Below are positions 52,341 to 60,993 of a stretch of 64,000 bases of DNA, in pieces. The notes under the pieces were generated by a model, which ran no database searches, had not been told where the DNA came from, and worked only from the letters and a program-made list of their open reading frames with translations. The stretch's first letter is position 1, and each line of letters begins with the position of its first letter. The translations under genes and the position numbers were made by a program. The stretch lies in assembly GCF_018919145.1 (NCBI RefSeq), contig NZ_JAHLQJ010000007.1:1-64000 (forward strand). Reading direction: 5' to 3'. This DNA is from Paenibacillus brevis. GTDB lineage: Bacteria; Bacillota; Bacilli; Paenibacillales; Paenibacillaceae.

Positions 52341-52901
52341 TTAAAATAATAGCTCCAGCAGTTCCACATCTGTTTTGCCCTCAAGCCTCAATAGCTCATC
52401 ATAGGGATCCCCCTCCAAGTGCAACAACCTGGCAAAGGCAGGCTCGGTCTTCAATCCGTTCTGCTTCAGCTGAATGATAGCTTGCTTAAAGGATTCTCCA
52501 TAAAGCGACAATAATCTCGCTTCTATCATCATATGTCGATAACCGTTCTGTTGTGTCGTTGGAACAGATTGACCGAACAGCTCTATCGGCCAATTCTCAC
52601 AGTGAAAGTTAACCTTGATGCGAGGTACACCGTCCACTTCCCGCTCGTAAACCGCATACCCGGGATAATGTCCAAAATGAGTGTCCGCCTCCATGCGAAA
52701 CGTCTCAAAATCATGCACTTCACAGATCAGATCCAGATCGCTGCCAGGAACCTGAATGTCCAAAGGCACCGTCCCCGCAAGAATCGGATGATAAGCATGC
52801 AGAATATCCATGAATCGATGTCGGCAAAGCAATTCATAAACTTCATGCTGTAGCGCTGTTCCTGACTTAAGATCATAAATCTCGGTCATCAAGCCCTTCA
52901 T
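52341..52901 (-). CDS. DUF4269 nucleotidyltransferase-like protein
   Basis: A 186-aa protein. AGTVPLDIQVPGSDLDLICE looks like the DxD active strand of a minimal nucleotidyltransferase, and HCENWPIELFGQ and NGYRHMMIEARLL are typical of DUF4269. The ATG overlaps the upstream stop as ATGA, so I start at 52901; a second ATG at 52889 is possible. The family has no proven function that I know. It is third in the operon after the methyltransferase and HD-DinB genes. Confidence 0.75.
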   Translation of the reverse strand: MKGLMTEIYDLKSGTALQHEVYELLCRHRFMDILHAYHPILAGTVPLDIQVPGSDLDLICEVHDFETFRMEADTHFGHYPGYAVYEREVDGVPRIKVNFHCENWPIELFGQSVPTTQQNGYRHMMIEARLLSLYGESFKQAIIQLKQNGLKTEPAFARLLHLEGDPYDELLRLEGKTDVELLELLF

Positions 52902-54016
52902 TCCTTGCGTTCCAATTGCCGCACATATTGTATATAATCCGTAGCCGGCGGCGAGATCTCCTCCATTCGCAGCCATGAAGCAATCTGCCCCCGATGGTAG
53001 CTGCCATGCAGTGCCACATGCATCAATATATCTACAGTTTCAGTAGTATAATCTGCTCCTGCGCCAGTAACATAAGTGACAGGCTGCCGCAGCTGTTCCG
53101 GGGTAACCGCATCCAGGTAATGCGAGAACCGGACTTTATTTTCCGCGGCCAAAATCCGTAAATCTTCTAACTGCATATGATCCGGCCAGACCGCCGCCTG
53201 AATTCTCTTTCCTTCAATTCGGGATATCCATATGGCTTCCGCTGAAAGAATATGGGCGAACAACTTGATAACACGATCACTATCAGGCTGTTCCCGATCC
53301 AGAATCTCCAGAATCTGATGATTGGACCAGTCCATATGCTGAAACATCCGCCTCATATTGCGCTTGGCAGGATCGTCTGCCTCCTCTTTTTGCTCCAGCA
53401 TATAAGTTCTTGCTTGAATCAAGCTGGAATGAACCAATTTCAACTTGTCGCGCTGATTCCATACATGATTCAAATAGACCAGTACAGCTTCGTCTAAGTG
53501 TCCATCGTCTACAAGCTGTCGAATTTCATTCAGATAAGCATGGTCCTCTGCCTGATCCCAAGCCACTTTATCTGCGATAAATACTACTTTATCAAGACGG
53601 GTAGCTTCTGCTCGGAGTGTTGTATGGCAAGCTATCGCATCCAGCACTTGAAGATCGTTCACCCCAAACAGCTGCTCCGCCGTGGCACGGGACAACTTCT
53701 GGTGGATAATCCGCGGATAGGCCAGCTCCTCATCCAATACCTCTATACCCGCTTCACGTGCAGTCTCCAGATAAAGAGACACGGGAATGACATTACTGAT
53801 GTCATGAAGGAGAGCCGCCTGCTCTGCCTTCATCGGATCCACATCATATAGCCGGGCGATTCTAACTGCATGGCTGGTTACCTTAAGGGTATGATCCCAG
53901 GTCGCTAAATCACCGTGCAATTTAAAGAACCCCCCCACATCCTGGAGCAAACTCCCGGTTAGCACCAAATCTTTGACATAGGCTTCAAGCCCGGACTTCC
54001 GTTGTTCATCACACAT
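52898..54016 (-). CDS. Fusion of a YqeK-like HD hydrolase and a DinB-family domain
   Basis: A 372-aa protein. Residues 1-205 form an HD domain like YqeK (WDHTLKVTSHAVRIARL, KAEQAALLHDISN, AIACHTTLRAEATRLDKVVF, IADKVAWDQ). YqeK splits Ap4A symmetrically. Residues 215-372 form a DinB-type four-helix bundle (QHMDWSNHQILEILD, FAHILSAEAIWISRIEG, HVALHGSYHRGQIASWLR) with the three metal-binding His in place. Each half is a normal complete domain. The fusion is unusual. It sits 3 bases after the methyltransferase and overlaps DUF4269 by 4. Confidence 0.82.
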   Translation of the reverse strand: MCDEQRKSGLEAYVKDLVLTGSLLQDVGGFFKLHGDLATWDHTLKVTSHAVRIARLYDVDPMKAEQAALLHDISNVIPVSLYLETAREAGIEVLDEELAYPRIIHQKLSRATAEQLFGVNDLQVLDAIACHTTLRAEATRLDKVVFIADKVAWDQAEDHAYLNEIRQLVDDGHLDEAVLVYLNHVWNQRDKLKLVHSSLIQARTYMLEQKEEADDPAKRNMRRMFQHMDWSNHQILEILDREQPDSDRVIKLFAHILSAEAIWISRIEGKRIQAAVWPDHMQLEDLRILAAENKVRFSHYLDAVTPEQLRQPVTYVTGAGADYTTETVDILMHVALHGSYHRGQIASWLRMEEISPPATDYIQYVRQLERKE

Positions 54017-54019
54017 GGA

Positions 54020-54847
54020 TTAACCCCCAAATTCTGAATTTTCCGGCCTTTTGACCACAATCACCATATGTTCTGTAGCATCGCGATATTGCGGTGCTTC
54101 GCTCGTCTCACTGGCAGCCTGCAGCAGATTTTCATAGACCACTGGATCTTCTATGTACAAGCGGCTCACTTCCTCCCGCATTCCAGCCAAAAAGCTTTCC
54201 GTACCTGCATACGTAATGATCTCGAATCCTCCGGCCTTGACCTCTTCAATAGCTTTAACAGGAGTGGTGAAATAGCATTGGGTGAAGCCTTCATTCTCGT
54301 GGAGCTGATGCTCCTGCAAATACTTATATATCTCTTCAGAATCTCTGTAGGATTCACTAAACTCGGAAACCCCGGATTTGAGTACTCCCCATGAATTGAT
54401 GTACGCAAGCAACGCTACTCCCCCGGGCTTCAAGATCCGGTATACATGACGTATCGCCTGCGAACGTTCTTCTTCCTTGAGCAGATGATATAATGGGCCC
54501 AATGCCAGGACACCGTCACAGCATTGATCGTTCAAAACATCCATATTAACCGCACTTTCGCACAAATAAGCTTCTGCCTGAAGCCCCAGACCCTCAATGC
54601 GCTTCTGAGCCAGAGCAAGCTCGTTGGAGGACAGGTCCATAAGCGTTACCTGGTAGCCTTGCTGCAGCAATTCAATCGCATATCTTCCCGGTCCGGATCC
54701 GATATCGCAAATATGACCTGTATCAGGAAAATAACGATCCATTAGCCTTAAGGTCGATACCCATTCTACCTTGCTATAGGGGTTCTCCAATCTGCTCCAT
54801 TCCCGGTCCGCATTGTTATCGTAATATGCTTGGACAATCCGACTCAT
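54020..54847 (-). CDS. SAM-dependent class I methyltransferase
   Basis: A 275-aa protein. Motif I is HICDIGSGPGRYAIEL, motif II VTLMDLSSNELALAQ, and then CCDGVLALGPLYHLL and LKPGGVALLAYIN. The substrate is unknown. AGGAGGC precedes the ATG ending at 54847. First gene of a leftward unit with HD-DinB, DUF4269 and GNAT genes; the mix looks like a repair or modification group, but this is a guess. Confidence 0.85.
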   Translation of the reverse strand: MSRIVQAYYDNNADREWSRLENPYSKVEWVSTLRLMDRYFPDTGHICDIGSGPGRYAIELLQQGYQVTLMDLSSNELALAQKRIEGLGLQAEAYLCESAVNMDVLNDQCCDGVLALGPLYHLLKEEERSQAIRHVYRILKPGGVALLAYINSWGVLKSGVSEFSESYRDSEEIYKYLQEHQLHENEGFTQCYFTTPVKAIEEVKAGGFEIITYAGTESFLAGMREEVSRLYIEDPVVYENLLQAASETSEAPQYRDATEHMVIVVKRPENSEFGG

Positions 54848-54948
54848 AGGCCGCCTCCTCATTCAACTCTTGCTTTTCATCAATGAGCTAGTACTTTGAA
54901 GGAACTATATAATATAGAAGCCAATTGGAATATGATGGATATCATGCT

Positions 54949-55305
54949 CTAATACACAAGCCACATCCAAGCGGCTAAACATGCAAGCCCCAAGATCAGC
55001 ATGATCGTGGATACGAGATATTCTCGGGTCTGTCTTCGATATGTCCAATCCAACCAAGCCTGGAAGCCGCCGGAAATGATCAAGAGTAGAAGCCAATACC
55101 ATTTCATGATCTCGCTTTCTGCCCCAGCCAGGAAATTCACAAGCAAGAAGCCGATTACCCCACCGATCGAGAGAATAATCTTCCCCCATATATTCCGCTC
55201 TTTTCCTTCCTCAGATAATTCTCCTCTCTCAGAGACGAGCCAGATCCTCAGGATTTGATTTAAAATCCCTAGGGCTACAACAATTAGCAGGATCCCTCCA
55301 ATCAA
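54949..55305 (-). CDS. DUF4181-like membrane protein
   Basis: A 118-aa protein with four hydrophobic segments (residues 2-20, 42-62, 69-86, 97-117) and the text SEEGKERNIWGKIILSI after helix 1. It resembles DUF4181 proteins of Bacillus. TTG start with GGGGGG 8 bases upstream. Function unknown. Confidence 0.65.
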   Translation of the reverse strand: MIGGILLIVVALGILNQILRIWLVSERGELSEEGKERNIWGKIILSIGGVIGFLLVNFLAGAESEIMKWYWLLLLIISGGFQAWLDWTYRRQTREYLVSTIMLILGLACLAAWMWLVY

Positions 55306-55474
55306 GCAAATCCCCCCGTTTATAATAGTTAAAATTTGTTTAAGTGATTTCTTCCAGTTAGCTATAGTAAGATTACTTTAATTACATATTCTTAATTGCC
55401 CTTCAAAAAAGAAGCAAAAAACGTCAAGAACATCTGTTCCCGCCATGATAGACTAATTTCAGAAGGAGGCGAGC

Positions 55475-56377
55475 ATGATTTCGACTTATGAGGCTATAAT
55501 CCAGGATATCATAGACTATATCGAAGCACATCTCTTTATGGAATTGTCCCTTTCTGACCTGGCTAAACGAGCCGGTTTTTCGGAGTTCCATTTCCATCGC
55601 GTCTTCCAGGCCATGACTGGAGCTACAGTGATGGATTATCTTCGGAAAAGAAGGCTCATTTGCGCCGCCAATAAGGTAGCCTATTCCAGTGAGAGGCTGC
55701 TGGATATTGCCCTGGACTGTGGCTTCAGTACTCCGGAAACCTTTACTCGCGCCTTCCGCCGATTATATGGCATGACACCTGGAGAATACCGGAAGCGGGG
55801 CATCCAGCCTCCTGCTTACCCGAAAGTATCCGTCATGCAGCCTTGCTACAATTCATATTTAGGAGGAATTCAGATGAATTATGGAATTGTGACGAAACCT
55901 GCTTTTGACATCATTGGCTACTCGATCATTACAACATCCCAGGAAGGAGAAAATAGCCGGGAAATCCCCGCCTTCTGGAAGCGTTATATGGAAGAGAAGC
56001 TGGGACAGACTTTGTATGATCAGGCCGCTTCCAATGCAGAGTATGGCATCTGTGCCCCTTGCGATTTGAATACGGGAGAATTCAAATACATCATTGGCGT
56101 TGAAGCTCATGCTGATGCGGTTGTTCCTGAAGGTGCGGAAAGACATCATTTTACTGAGCAGACTTATGCTGTCTTCACGACTCCGAGAGTACCCCTGGAT
56201 CAGTTCACCAATTCCATTCAATCAACCTGGCAGACGATCTTCAGCGAATGGTTCCCTCATTCAGGCTATGAGCATTCCGGAGCGCCTGATTTTGAATATT
56301 ATGATGAGCGCTGCTGGAGTGACCGTAACGAGTTGGTAGAGATGGACATTTACATTCCTGTGAAGAAAAGAAACTGA
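55475..56377 (+). CDS. AraC-family regulator with GyrI-like effector domain
   Basis: A 300-aa protein. Residues 1-105 hold the two AraC HTHs (LSLSDLAKRAGFSEFHFHRV, and LLDIALDCGFSTPETFTRAF). Residues 134-300 are a GyrI/SoxS-like effector-binding domain (YGIVTKPAFDIIGYSII, EYGICAPCDLNTGEFKYIIG). AAGGAGGCGAG precedes the ATG. A perfect AGGAGG at 55861 and ATG at 55874 could start the effector domain alone (167 aa). The target is unknown; it may respond to a small hydrophobic drug. Confidence 0.85.
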   Translation: MISTYEAIIQDIIDYIEAHLFMELSLSDLAKRAGFSEFHFHRVFQAMTGATVMDYLRKRRLICAANKVAYSSERLLDIALDCGFSTPETFTRAFRRLYGMTPGEYRKRGIQPPAYPKVSVMQPCYNSYLGGIQMNYGIVTKPAFDIIGYSIITTSQEGENSREIPAFWKRYMEEKLGQTLYDQAASNAEYGICAPCDLNTGEFKYIIGVEAHADAVVPEGAERHHFTEQTYAVFTTPRVPLDQFTNSIQSTWQTIFSEWFPHSGYEHSGAPDFEYYDERCWSDRNELVEMDIYIPVKKRN

Positions 56378-56513
56378 CGCTCTCTGTATAATGCAACATA
56401 AATTTCTCCATTTCTTTTTCGAAATGGAACTGATATTAGCCAAGACAACTGCTGATGGTCGGCTGTCTTGGTTTTTCTTATTCCTTACGAAGGCCCCTGA
56501 ATTACTTCATTGT

Positions 56514-57140
56514 CTACGCGCCTCCAACAAGGGCATATTCATGAAGACTTCCCGTGTTCGTATCCAAAATTACCGTTCGGACATCATTTTTCTTAACGAA
56601 AATTTCTTCACCATTCTGATTAATACAATAGGCTATCGGGATCGATAGTTCACTGTCGCGGTAAGCTCCGTCCGCATGACTTGTACCAATCATCATCGCT
56701 CTATGCTGCTTAGCTGTATTTTTCGCGAGTCCGATCCATTCGCTGAATTGCTCTTCGCTGAACATCCCTACCCCGATCGGATGGAAGATGAGATCCAAAG
56801 CATGACCCTCGCCAATTAATCCTTGCTTCACCAGCTCATCGCATAAAAGGGAAGTCATTCGTACTCCCTCCAGTTCAACTGAACCGTGCTGCTCATACTT
56901 CGCCCGATCCAGGACGACCTCACCATTCCGGCCGATCATCACCAGCCGATCCTTGGGGTTTCTATATCCCGAGACGAGCATTGTTCCATAGGACCTCATT
57001 AACCTGCAGGTCAGTTCCAGGTCCTCATTCAAATACCCTTCGGGGAAGAGGACCAGATCAACCTCAGGTTTTCCGCGTAATACCTCCTCCAGCTGCCGAT
57101 TTTGGTTCTCCAGCTTAGGAAGGCCGATAAGAATTTTCAA
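56514..57140 (-). CDS. Short nitrilase-family amidohydrolase
   Basis: A 208-aa protein. The catalytic triad of nitrilases is visible: Glu in VLFPEGYL, Lys in LDRAKYEQHGS, Cys in TSLLCDELV. At 208 aa it is shorter than the usual 260-300 aa; C-terminal strands remain (GTSHADGAYRDSELSIPIAY). TTG ending at 57140 has AAGGAG upstream, better than the GTG three codons earlier. It follows a GNAT gene by 27 bases. The substrate is unknown. Confidence 0.72.
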   Translation of the reverse strand: MKILIGLPKLENQNRQLEEVLRGKPEVDLVLFPEGYLNEDLELTCRLMRSYGTMLVSGYRNPKDRLVMIGRNGEVVLDRAKYEQHGSVELEGVRMTSLLCDELVKQGLIGEGHALDLIFHPIGVGMFSEEQFSEWIGLAKNTAKQHRAMMIGTSHADGAYRDSELSIPIAYCINQNGEEIFVKKNDVRTVILDTNTGSLHEYALVGGA

Positions 57141-57167
57141 CGTCCCCACTCCTTATTCATGCTTCTA

Positions 57168-57698
57168 TTAATGGTTATTGTCCTTAATCCAAAACCTCTT
57201 GATCACTTGGCCATCCTCTTCAACGAAGTCTACATCACGTGTACCGCCATTTCGAAGAATCGTTCGTTCTGAGCCGACATTTTCTGCATCGCAGACGACC
57301 AGAACCTCTTGAATCCCGAGCTTCCGGGCCTCTACCAGCGCTAGCTTCAGCATGCTTGCAGCGTATCCCTTCCCTCTTTCGGATGGACGAATTCCATAGC
57401 CGATATGCCCGCCGGCACGAAGTAAAAAAGGAGACAACTGATGCCTTATATTGACGGCTCCGATCACCCGGCTATATTCATTGACTAACCAGAACGTGGA
57501 ATCCGGAACCCAGCCCTCAGGGATTCCAATCCCTTTTTCCTGATTCGACAAAAAAGCCAGCATGGCTCGAAAATCGCTCGGATCCTTTGTGATCACCCAA
57601 GGAACCATTTCTTCCCCCGAATCTCTCCACTCCTGATAAAAAGAAATATATTCGTCTTTTAAATTTAAGGCAGGCTTGATAAGCTTTAGATTGTTCAT
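57168..57698 (-). CDS. GNAT-family acetyltransferase
   Basis: A 176-aa protein with GHIGYGIRPSERGKGYAASM for acetyl-CoA binding and a C-terminal CDAENVGSERTILRNGG, as in many Bacillus GNATs. The start ATG follows GGAAGGGG. It is upstream of the nitrilase in the same direction. The substrate is unknown. Confidence 0.82.
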   Translation of the reverse strand: MNNLKLIKPALNLKDEYISFYQEWRDSGEEMVPWVITKDPSDFRAMLAFLSNQEKGIGIPEGWVPDSTFWLVNEYSRVIGAVNIRHQLSPFLLRAGGHIGYGIRPSERGKGYAASMLKLALVEARKLGIQEVLVVCDAENVGSERTILRNGGTRDVDFVEEDGQVIKRFWIKDNNH

Positions 57699-57874
57699 TC
57701 GGTGTGGCCCCTTCCTCTCTCATAGCTTTAGGCTACGCCTGTACCGATAGTAGATTAAGATACTATTCTGACCTGTCGGAAAAAATCCTCTTTTCTCTGC
57801 TTATGTCATAATTATTTTCATGTCCTTGTAACGAAATGTGATGATTTCAGATATATAGTTTAGGAGGTGAGAAA

Positions 57875-58354
57875 GTGGCGGAGGATTTGGATAGAATCTA
57901 TAGAGAATACGCCAACCATGTCTATAGATATTTGTTTAGCCTTACGCATGATCGTGATTTAGCCAACGAAATGACCCAAGAAACTTTTTATCGGGCAGTG
58001 TATTCTATTCATACTTTTGACGGGTCCTGCAAAATCAGCGTATGGCTCTGTCAAATTGCGAAGCATGTCTGGTATCAGGAACTGGCGAGAAGAAATAAAC
58101 ATCAGAGCCAACAGCTGCATGAGGCTATCCCTTCAACCGAATTATCACCGGAAGGAAGCATGCTCTTTCATAACAATAAGATGGAGCTGTATCGAGCTAT
58201 CCATCAATTGAGAGAACCCATGCGTGAAATTGTACATATGCGACTATCCGGAGAATTTTCGTTCGCTGAGATCGGAGAAATTCTCGGCAAGAGCGAGAAC
58301 TGGGCGCGTGTCACTTTCTACCGGGCCAAGCAGAAAATTATGGAGGTGCTATAA
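57875..58354 (+). CDS. ECF-type RNA polymerase sigma factor
   Basis: A 159-aa sigma factor with only regions 2 and 4. Region 2 shows YRYLFSLTHDRDLANEMTQE and TFYRAVYSI; region 4 shows MREIVHMRLSGEFSFAEIGE and ILGKSENWARVTFYRAKQKI. GTG start with TAGGAGGTGAG upstream. It abuts its anti-sigma gene. ECF pairs normally switch on their own promoter; a GTAACG box at about 57827 might be its -35, but I cannot show a -10. Confidence 0.88.
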   Translation: MAEDLDRIYREYANHVYRYLFSLTHDRDLANEMTQETFYRAVYSIHTFDGSCKISVWLCQIAKHVWYQELARRNKHQSQQLHEAIPSTELSPEGSMLFHNNKMELYRAIHQLREPMREIVHMRLSGEFSFAEIGEILGKSENWARVTFYRAKQKIMEVL

Positions 58355-58960
58355 TTGATCAAATGCCATATTGTCCAAGACTTAATGCCAAATTATGTCG
58401 ATGGTTTGGTGAACCCGGATACGATGAAAGATATTGAGCAACACCTTCAGGTGTGCGAGTCCTGCCGTGCTCTTCATCATAAGCTGTCCGCTCCGCTGGC
58501 GGATCCTCCTCCAGTTGATACCGCGGAATTGGATTATTTGAAAAAGGTTAGAAAAAGGACCTCGAAAAAATGGATAGGTGGAGGCATCTTCCTCTTATTG
58601 ATTTTTTCCTTATTAACTTATTTTCTCGCAATCGGATCCCTTGTAGACGAGAAGAATCTCACTTACACCACCTCTATTGAAGGTGGAGAATGGCGAATAC
58701 ACTTGCAGCTTACAAATGGAAAGTCCTTGCTTGTAAGGACGGAGCCCATCTATGAAACTCCCGATGCCAACGGAATCAGACGGATAATCGGAACTCGGTT
58801 GAAACCTTATCAGCTCGTGCCCTCTCCACTCTTGGAGAGAGGAAACGACACCTTCATGTATGGCGGCACGATGAGCAGCTTCGAGCAGAGAGCGTATAAA
58901 GTTGAGCTTCAAATGGCCGATCGTACGATTGAGTTCACATCCGGTCAATTCGTTGAGTAG
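58355..58960 (+). CDS. Membrane-bound zinc-finger anti-sigma factor
   Basis: A 201-aa protein. Residues 1-45 carry the zf-HC2 motif (HLQVCESCRAL with the earlier His), the anti-sigma fold. One membrane helix at about residues 70-90 (WIGGGIFLLLIFSLLTYFLA) leads to an external domain of about 105 residues that probably senses envelope stress. TTG start directly after the sigma stop with GGAGGTG inside the sigma end; the two are coupled. The signal is unknown. Confidence 0.85.
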   Translation: MIKCHIVQDLMPNYVDGLVNPDTMKDIEQHLQVCESCRALHHKLSAPLADPPPVDTAELDYLKKVRKRTSKKWIGGGIFLLLIFSLLTYFLAIGSLVDEKNLTYTTSIEGGEWRIHLQLTNGKSLLVRTEPIYETPDANGIRRIIGTRLKPYQLVPSPLLERGNDTFMYGGTMSSFEQRAYKVELQMADRTIEFTSGQFVE

Positions 58961-58974
58961 CCAAAGATTATGCG

Positions 58975-59020
58975 AAACCCCCATCAGGAGAAACATGCTT
59001 CTGATGGGGGTTCTTATTTG
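58975..59020. terminator. Terminator after the sigma/anti-sigma genes
   Basis: AACCCCCATCAG and CTGATGGGGGTT form a 12-bp stem with a 13-base loop, followed by CTTATTT. It also ends the convergent sugar-kinase gene region. Confidence 0.82.
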
Positions 59021-59024
59021 CAAA

Positions 59025-60005
59025 CTATGCCTTGCAGGTATCGCTTAGATTTCTCAAAACTTGAGGAGATATCTCGATACCCAACTCTCTGTATGCCAGT
59101 AATACGGCACCAGCCACCGGAGTGAATGCCGGCTGTACAAGCCGATACTGCTTGTTATTGCCTCTAGCCATTGCTGCAGTGAGCCGCTGTTGAAAATAAT
59201 CGCTTTGCGCTACGCTCCCCATGAAAGTCACACTAACCTCCGGTTCTGAAAAATAAGAGGCCAGAAGCTCCGTTCCGACAGCAATTTGCCGGATAGCACG
59301 ATCACATACCAGCCGAGCCAGCCTGCTATGCTGCATTGCCGCTTTGGTAACAAACGGGGCCAGTTCGGCAAATTTTCGGTTCCGTTCAAGCGGCTCCTTA
59401 ATAAAGCCATGGAGGGCTAGCAGGGATAGCTCTAGAACATTGCTTGCTTTCCAGAAATGAAGGATGTCCCGAGTCAAGTCCAAATCACTATCATCACTAT
59501 TCCCCGCCAGCAGCTCGAACGTAGCCTCCATCGCCAACGATCTTGCCGCACTCGCCGCATAATGATGCAGATCATAGTTTTTAATCTCTCTTCCCGTTTC
59601 CGTCCTTGCATAAATGATTGAACCAGTTCCCGATATAGACACGATTCCCGGTTCCGCCAGAAAAGCGCCGTAATGAGCTACAACCGCATCGTTCACATGC
59701 TTTCTTGGACAAGCCAGTCCGTTTAAAGACGTCAATGGCTGGACCCATTCATAATCGGATTCCCTATCCAAGCCGGCAACACCCGCCGCCAGCATTTTTA
59801 CCTCAGCAGGGTTTACTTTTGCTTGCTCCAAAGCCGCTTCCATGGCCTGCTGCATATTTTCCTTCGCGCGCAAATCTTTGTAAATGGAAGAAGAACCGCT
59901 CTGAATATACGAGAGAACACGGCCGGAAAGATCTGCTATCATCACTCGGGTATGCGTTCCTCCGCCATCAACGCCAATCACAGTCCCATCCCTTTTTTCG
60001 CTCAT
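59025..60005 (-). CDS. N-acetylglucosamine kinase-like BadF/BadG ATPase
   Basis: A 326-aa ASKHA-fold protein. Phosphate 1 loop is VIGVDGGGTHTRVMIADLSG; phosphate 2 is GIVSISGTGSIIYARTE; the adenosine part is VSVTFMGSVAQSDYF. This is the layout of the BadF/BcrA family to which GlcNAc kinases belong, and may recycle cell-wall sugars. ATG ending at 60005 follows GGAGGAGTGC. Monocistronic. Confidence 0.78.
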   Translation of the reverse strand: MSEKRDGTVIGVDGGGTHTRVMIADLSGRVLSYIQSGSSSIYKDLRAKENMQQAMEAALEQAKVNPAEVKMLAAGVAGLDRESDYEWVQPLTSLNGLACPRKHVNDAVVAHYGAFLAEPGIVSISGTGSIIYARTETGREIKNYDLHHYAASAARSLAMEATFELLAGNSDDSDLDLTRDILHFWKASNVLELSLLALHGFIKEPLERNRKFAELAPFVTKAAMQHSRLARLVCDRAIRQIAVGTELLASYFSEPEVSVTFMGSVAQSDYFQQRLTAAMARGNNKQYRLVQPAFTPVAGAVLLAYRELGIEISPQVLRNLSDTCKA

Positions 60006-60048
60006 AGCGCACTCCTCCAAGACACGGCTAGTAATAGATCAGCAGAAT

Positions 60049-60522
60049 TCAAATCCAGCGGAATATCCTCCCGTATTTAATCGGGATTTCATTACGCTTG
60101 GCCCACTCGATTATTTCTTCGGTATATTCCTCTTCGTTTCCTTTGATTTTAAAGCATAGCAAGCTGGGAACTAACCGTTTTCCCCGCGGCTTGATTCCGA
60201 TAACCTGGCTGAAGTAGCCTTGAATAACCAGCTTATCGATATGGACTGCAGGTATTTCCTTACGTCCTACAATGATTTTGTCCCCAATAATTTCTACATG
60301 ACGCGGCTGAATGATCATTCTAATGACGTATGCTACGAGCAAGCCTGTATAGAGCAAGCAAAATGCAATTCCCACTATGGGTGACATAGAGGAGTAAAGA
60401 CCACTTCCTGAAGACACGGAGTATAACAGCAGCGATATAAATGGCAGAGTCGCAATAAGCCCAACCCATGAGGAAACCGGAAGCTTAATTTCATATTTTT
60501 TATTCAAGCTTGTATCTTCCAT
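60049..60522 (-). CDS. Hypothetical membrane protein with PH-like domain
   Basis: A 157-aa protein. Two membrane helices at residues 18-38 and 47-70, then a beta-rich part (HVEIIGDKIIVGRKEIPAVH, DKLVIQGYFSQVIGIKPRG) that looks like the small bacterial PH-type domain of DUF5673-like proteins. Function unknown. AAAGGAAGACG precedes the ATG. Confidence 0.6.
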   Translation of the reverse strand: MEDTSLNKKYEIKLPVSSWVGLIATLPFISLLLYSVSSGSGLYSSMSPIVGIAFCLLYTGLLVAYVIRMIIQPRHVEIIGDKIIVGRKEIPAVHIDKLVIQGYFSQVIGIKPRGKRLVPSLLCFKIKGNEEEYTEEIIEWAKRNEIPIKYGRIFRWI

Positions 60523-60537
60523 ATCGTCTTCCTTTCT

Positions 60538-60972
60538 CTAGAAATGGACCATAGCCCCTCTGTCATCAAATACAGCGGTTGGATTCCAAGCAATCTCCCA
60601 GGCATTTCCTTCGGGATCGAGAAAATCGGCTGTTCTCCCGCCCCAGAATGTTTCTCCGGCTTCCTTGATGATCTTGCCTCCCGCAGAGCGCACTTCTTCT
60701 ACAACCTGATCCACCTGATCCGGCGTATCTACATTGATAGCTAAGGTAATTCCCTTAAACCCTTGAACCGGAACAACCGATGCATCCAGTCCGGCATCCT
60801 TGATCAGTTCTTCCATAGGAAAAAGAGAGAGCAGCACACCAGCGGTCTTGAATACACTGTAGTTATCGGAACTAATCTCTGTCTCCCGCCAGCCCAATCC
60901 CTGATAAAACCGTCTTAGCTCTGGCAGGTTTACTGCTCCGATTGTAATTAAACTTACTCTTTCAGGAACCAT
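60538..60972 (-). CDS. VOC (glyoxalase/dioxygenase-like) protein
   Basis: A 144-aa protein with two beta-alpha-beta units: VSLITIGAVNLPELRRFYQG, and GITLAINVDTPDQVDQVVEE, with the end ADFLDPEGNAWEIAWNP holding the Glu of the metal site. The family includes antibiotic-binding and isomerase members. AGGAGGAAAC precedes the ATG. Substrate unknown. Confidence 0.85.
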   Translation of the reverse strand: MVPERVSLITIGAVNLPELRRFYQGLGWRETEISSDNYSVFKTAGVLLSLFPMEELIKDAGLDASVVPVQGFKGITLAINVDTPDQVDQVVEEVRSAGGKIIKEAGETFWGGRTADFLDPEGNAWEIAWNPTAVFDDRGAMVHF

Positions 60973-60993
60973 AATAGTAGTTTCCTCCTCTTC

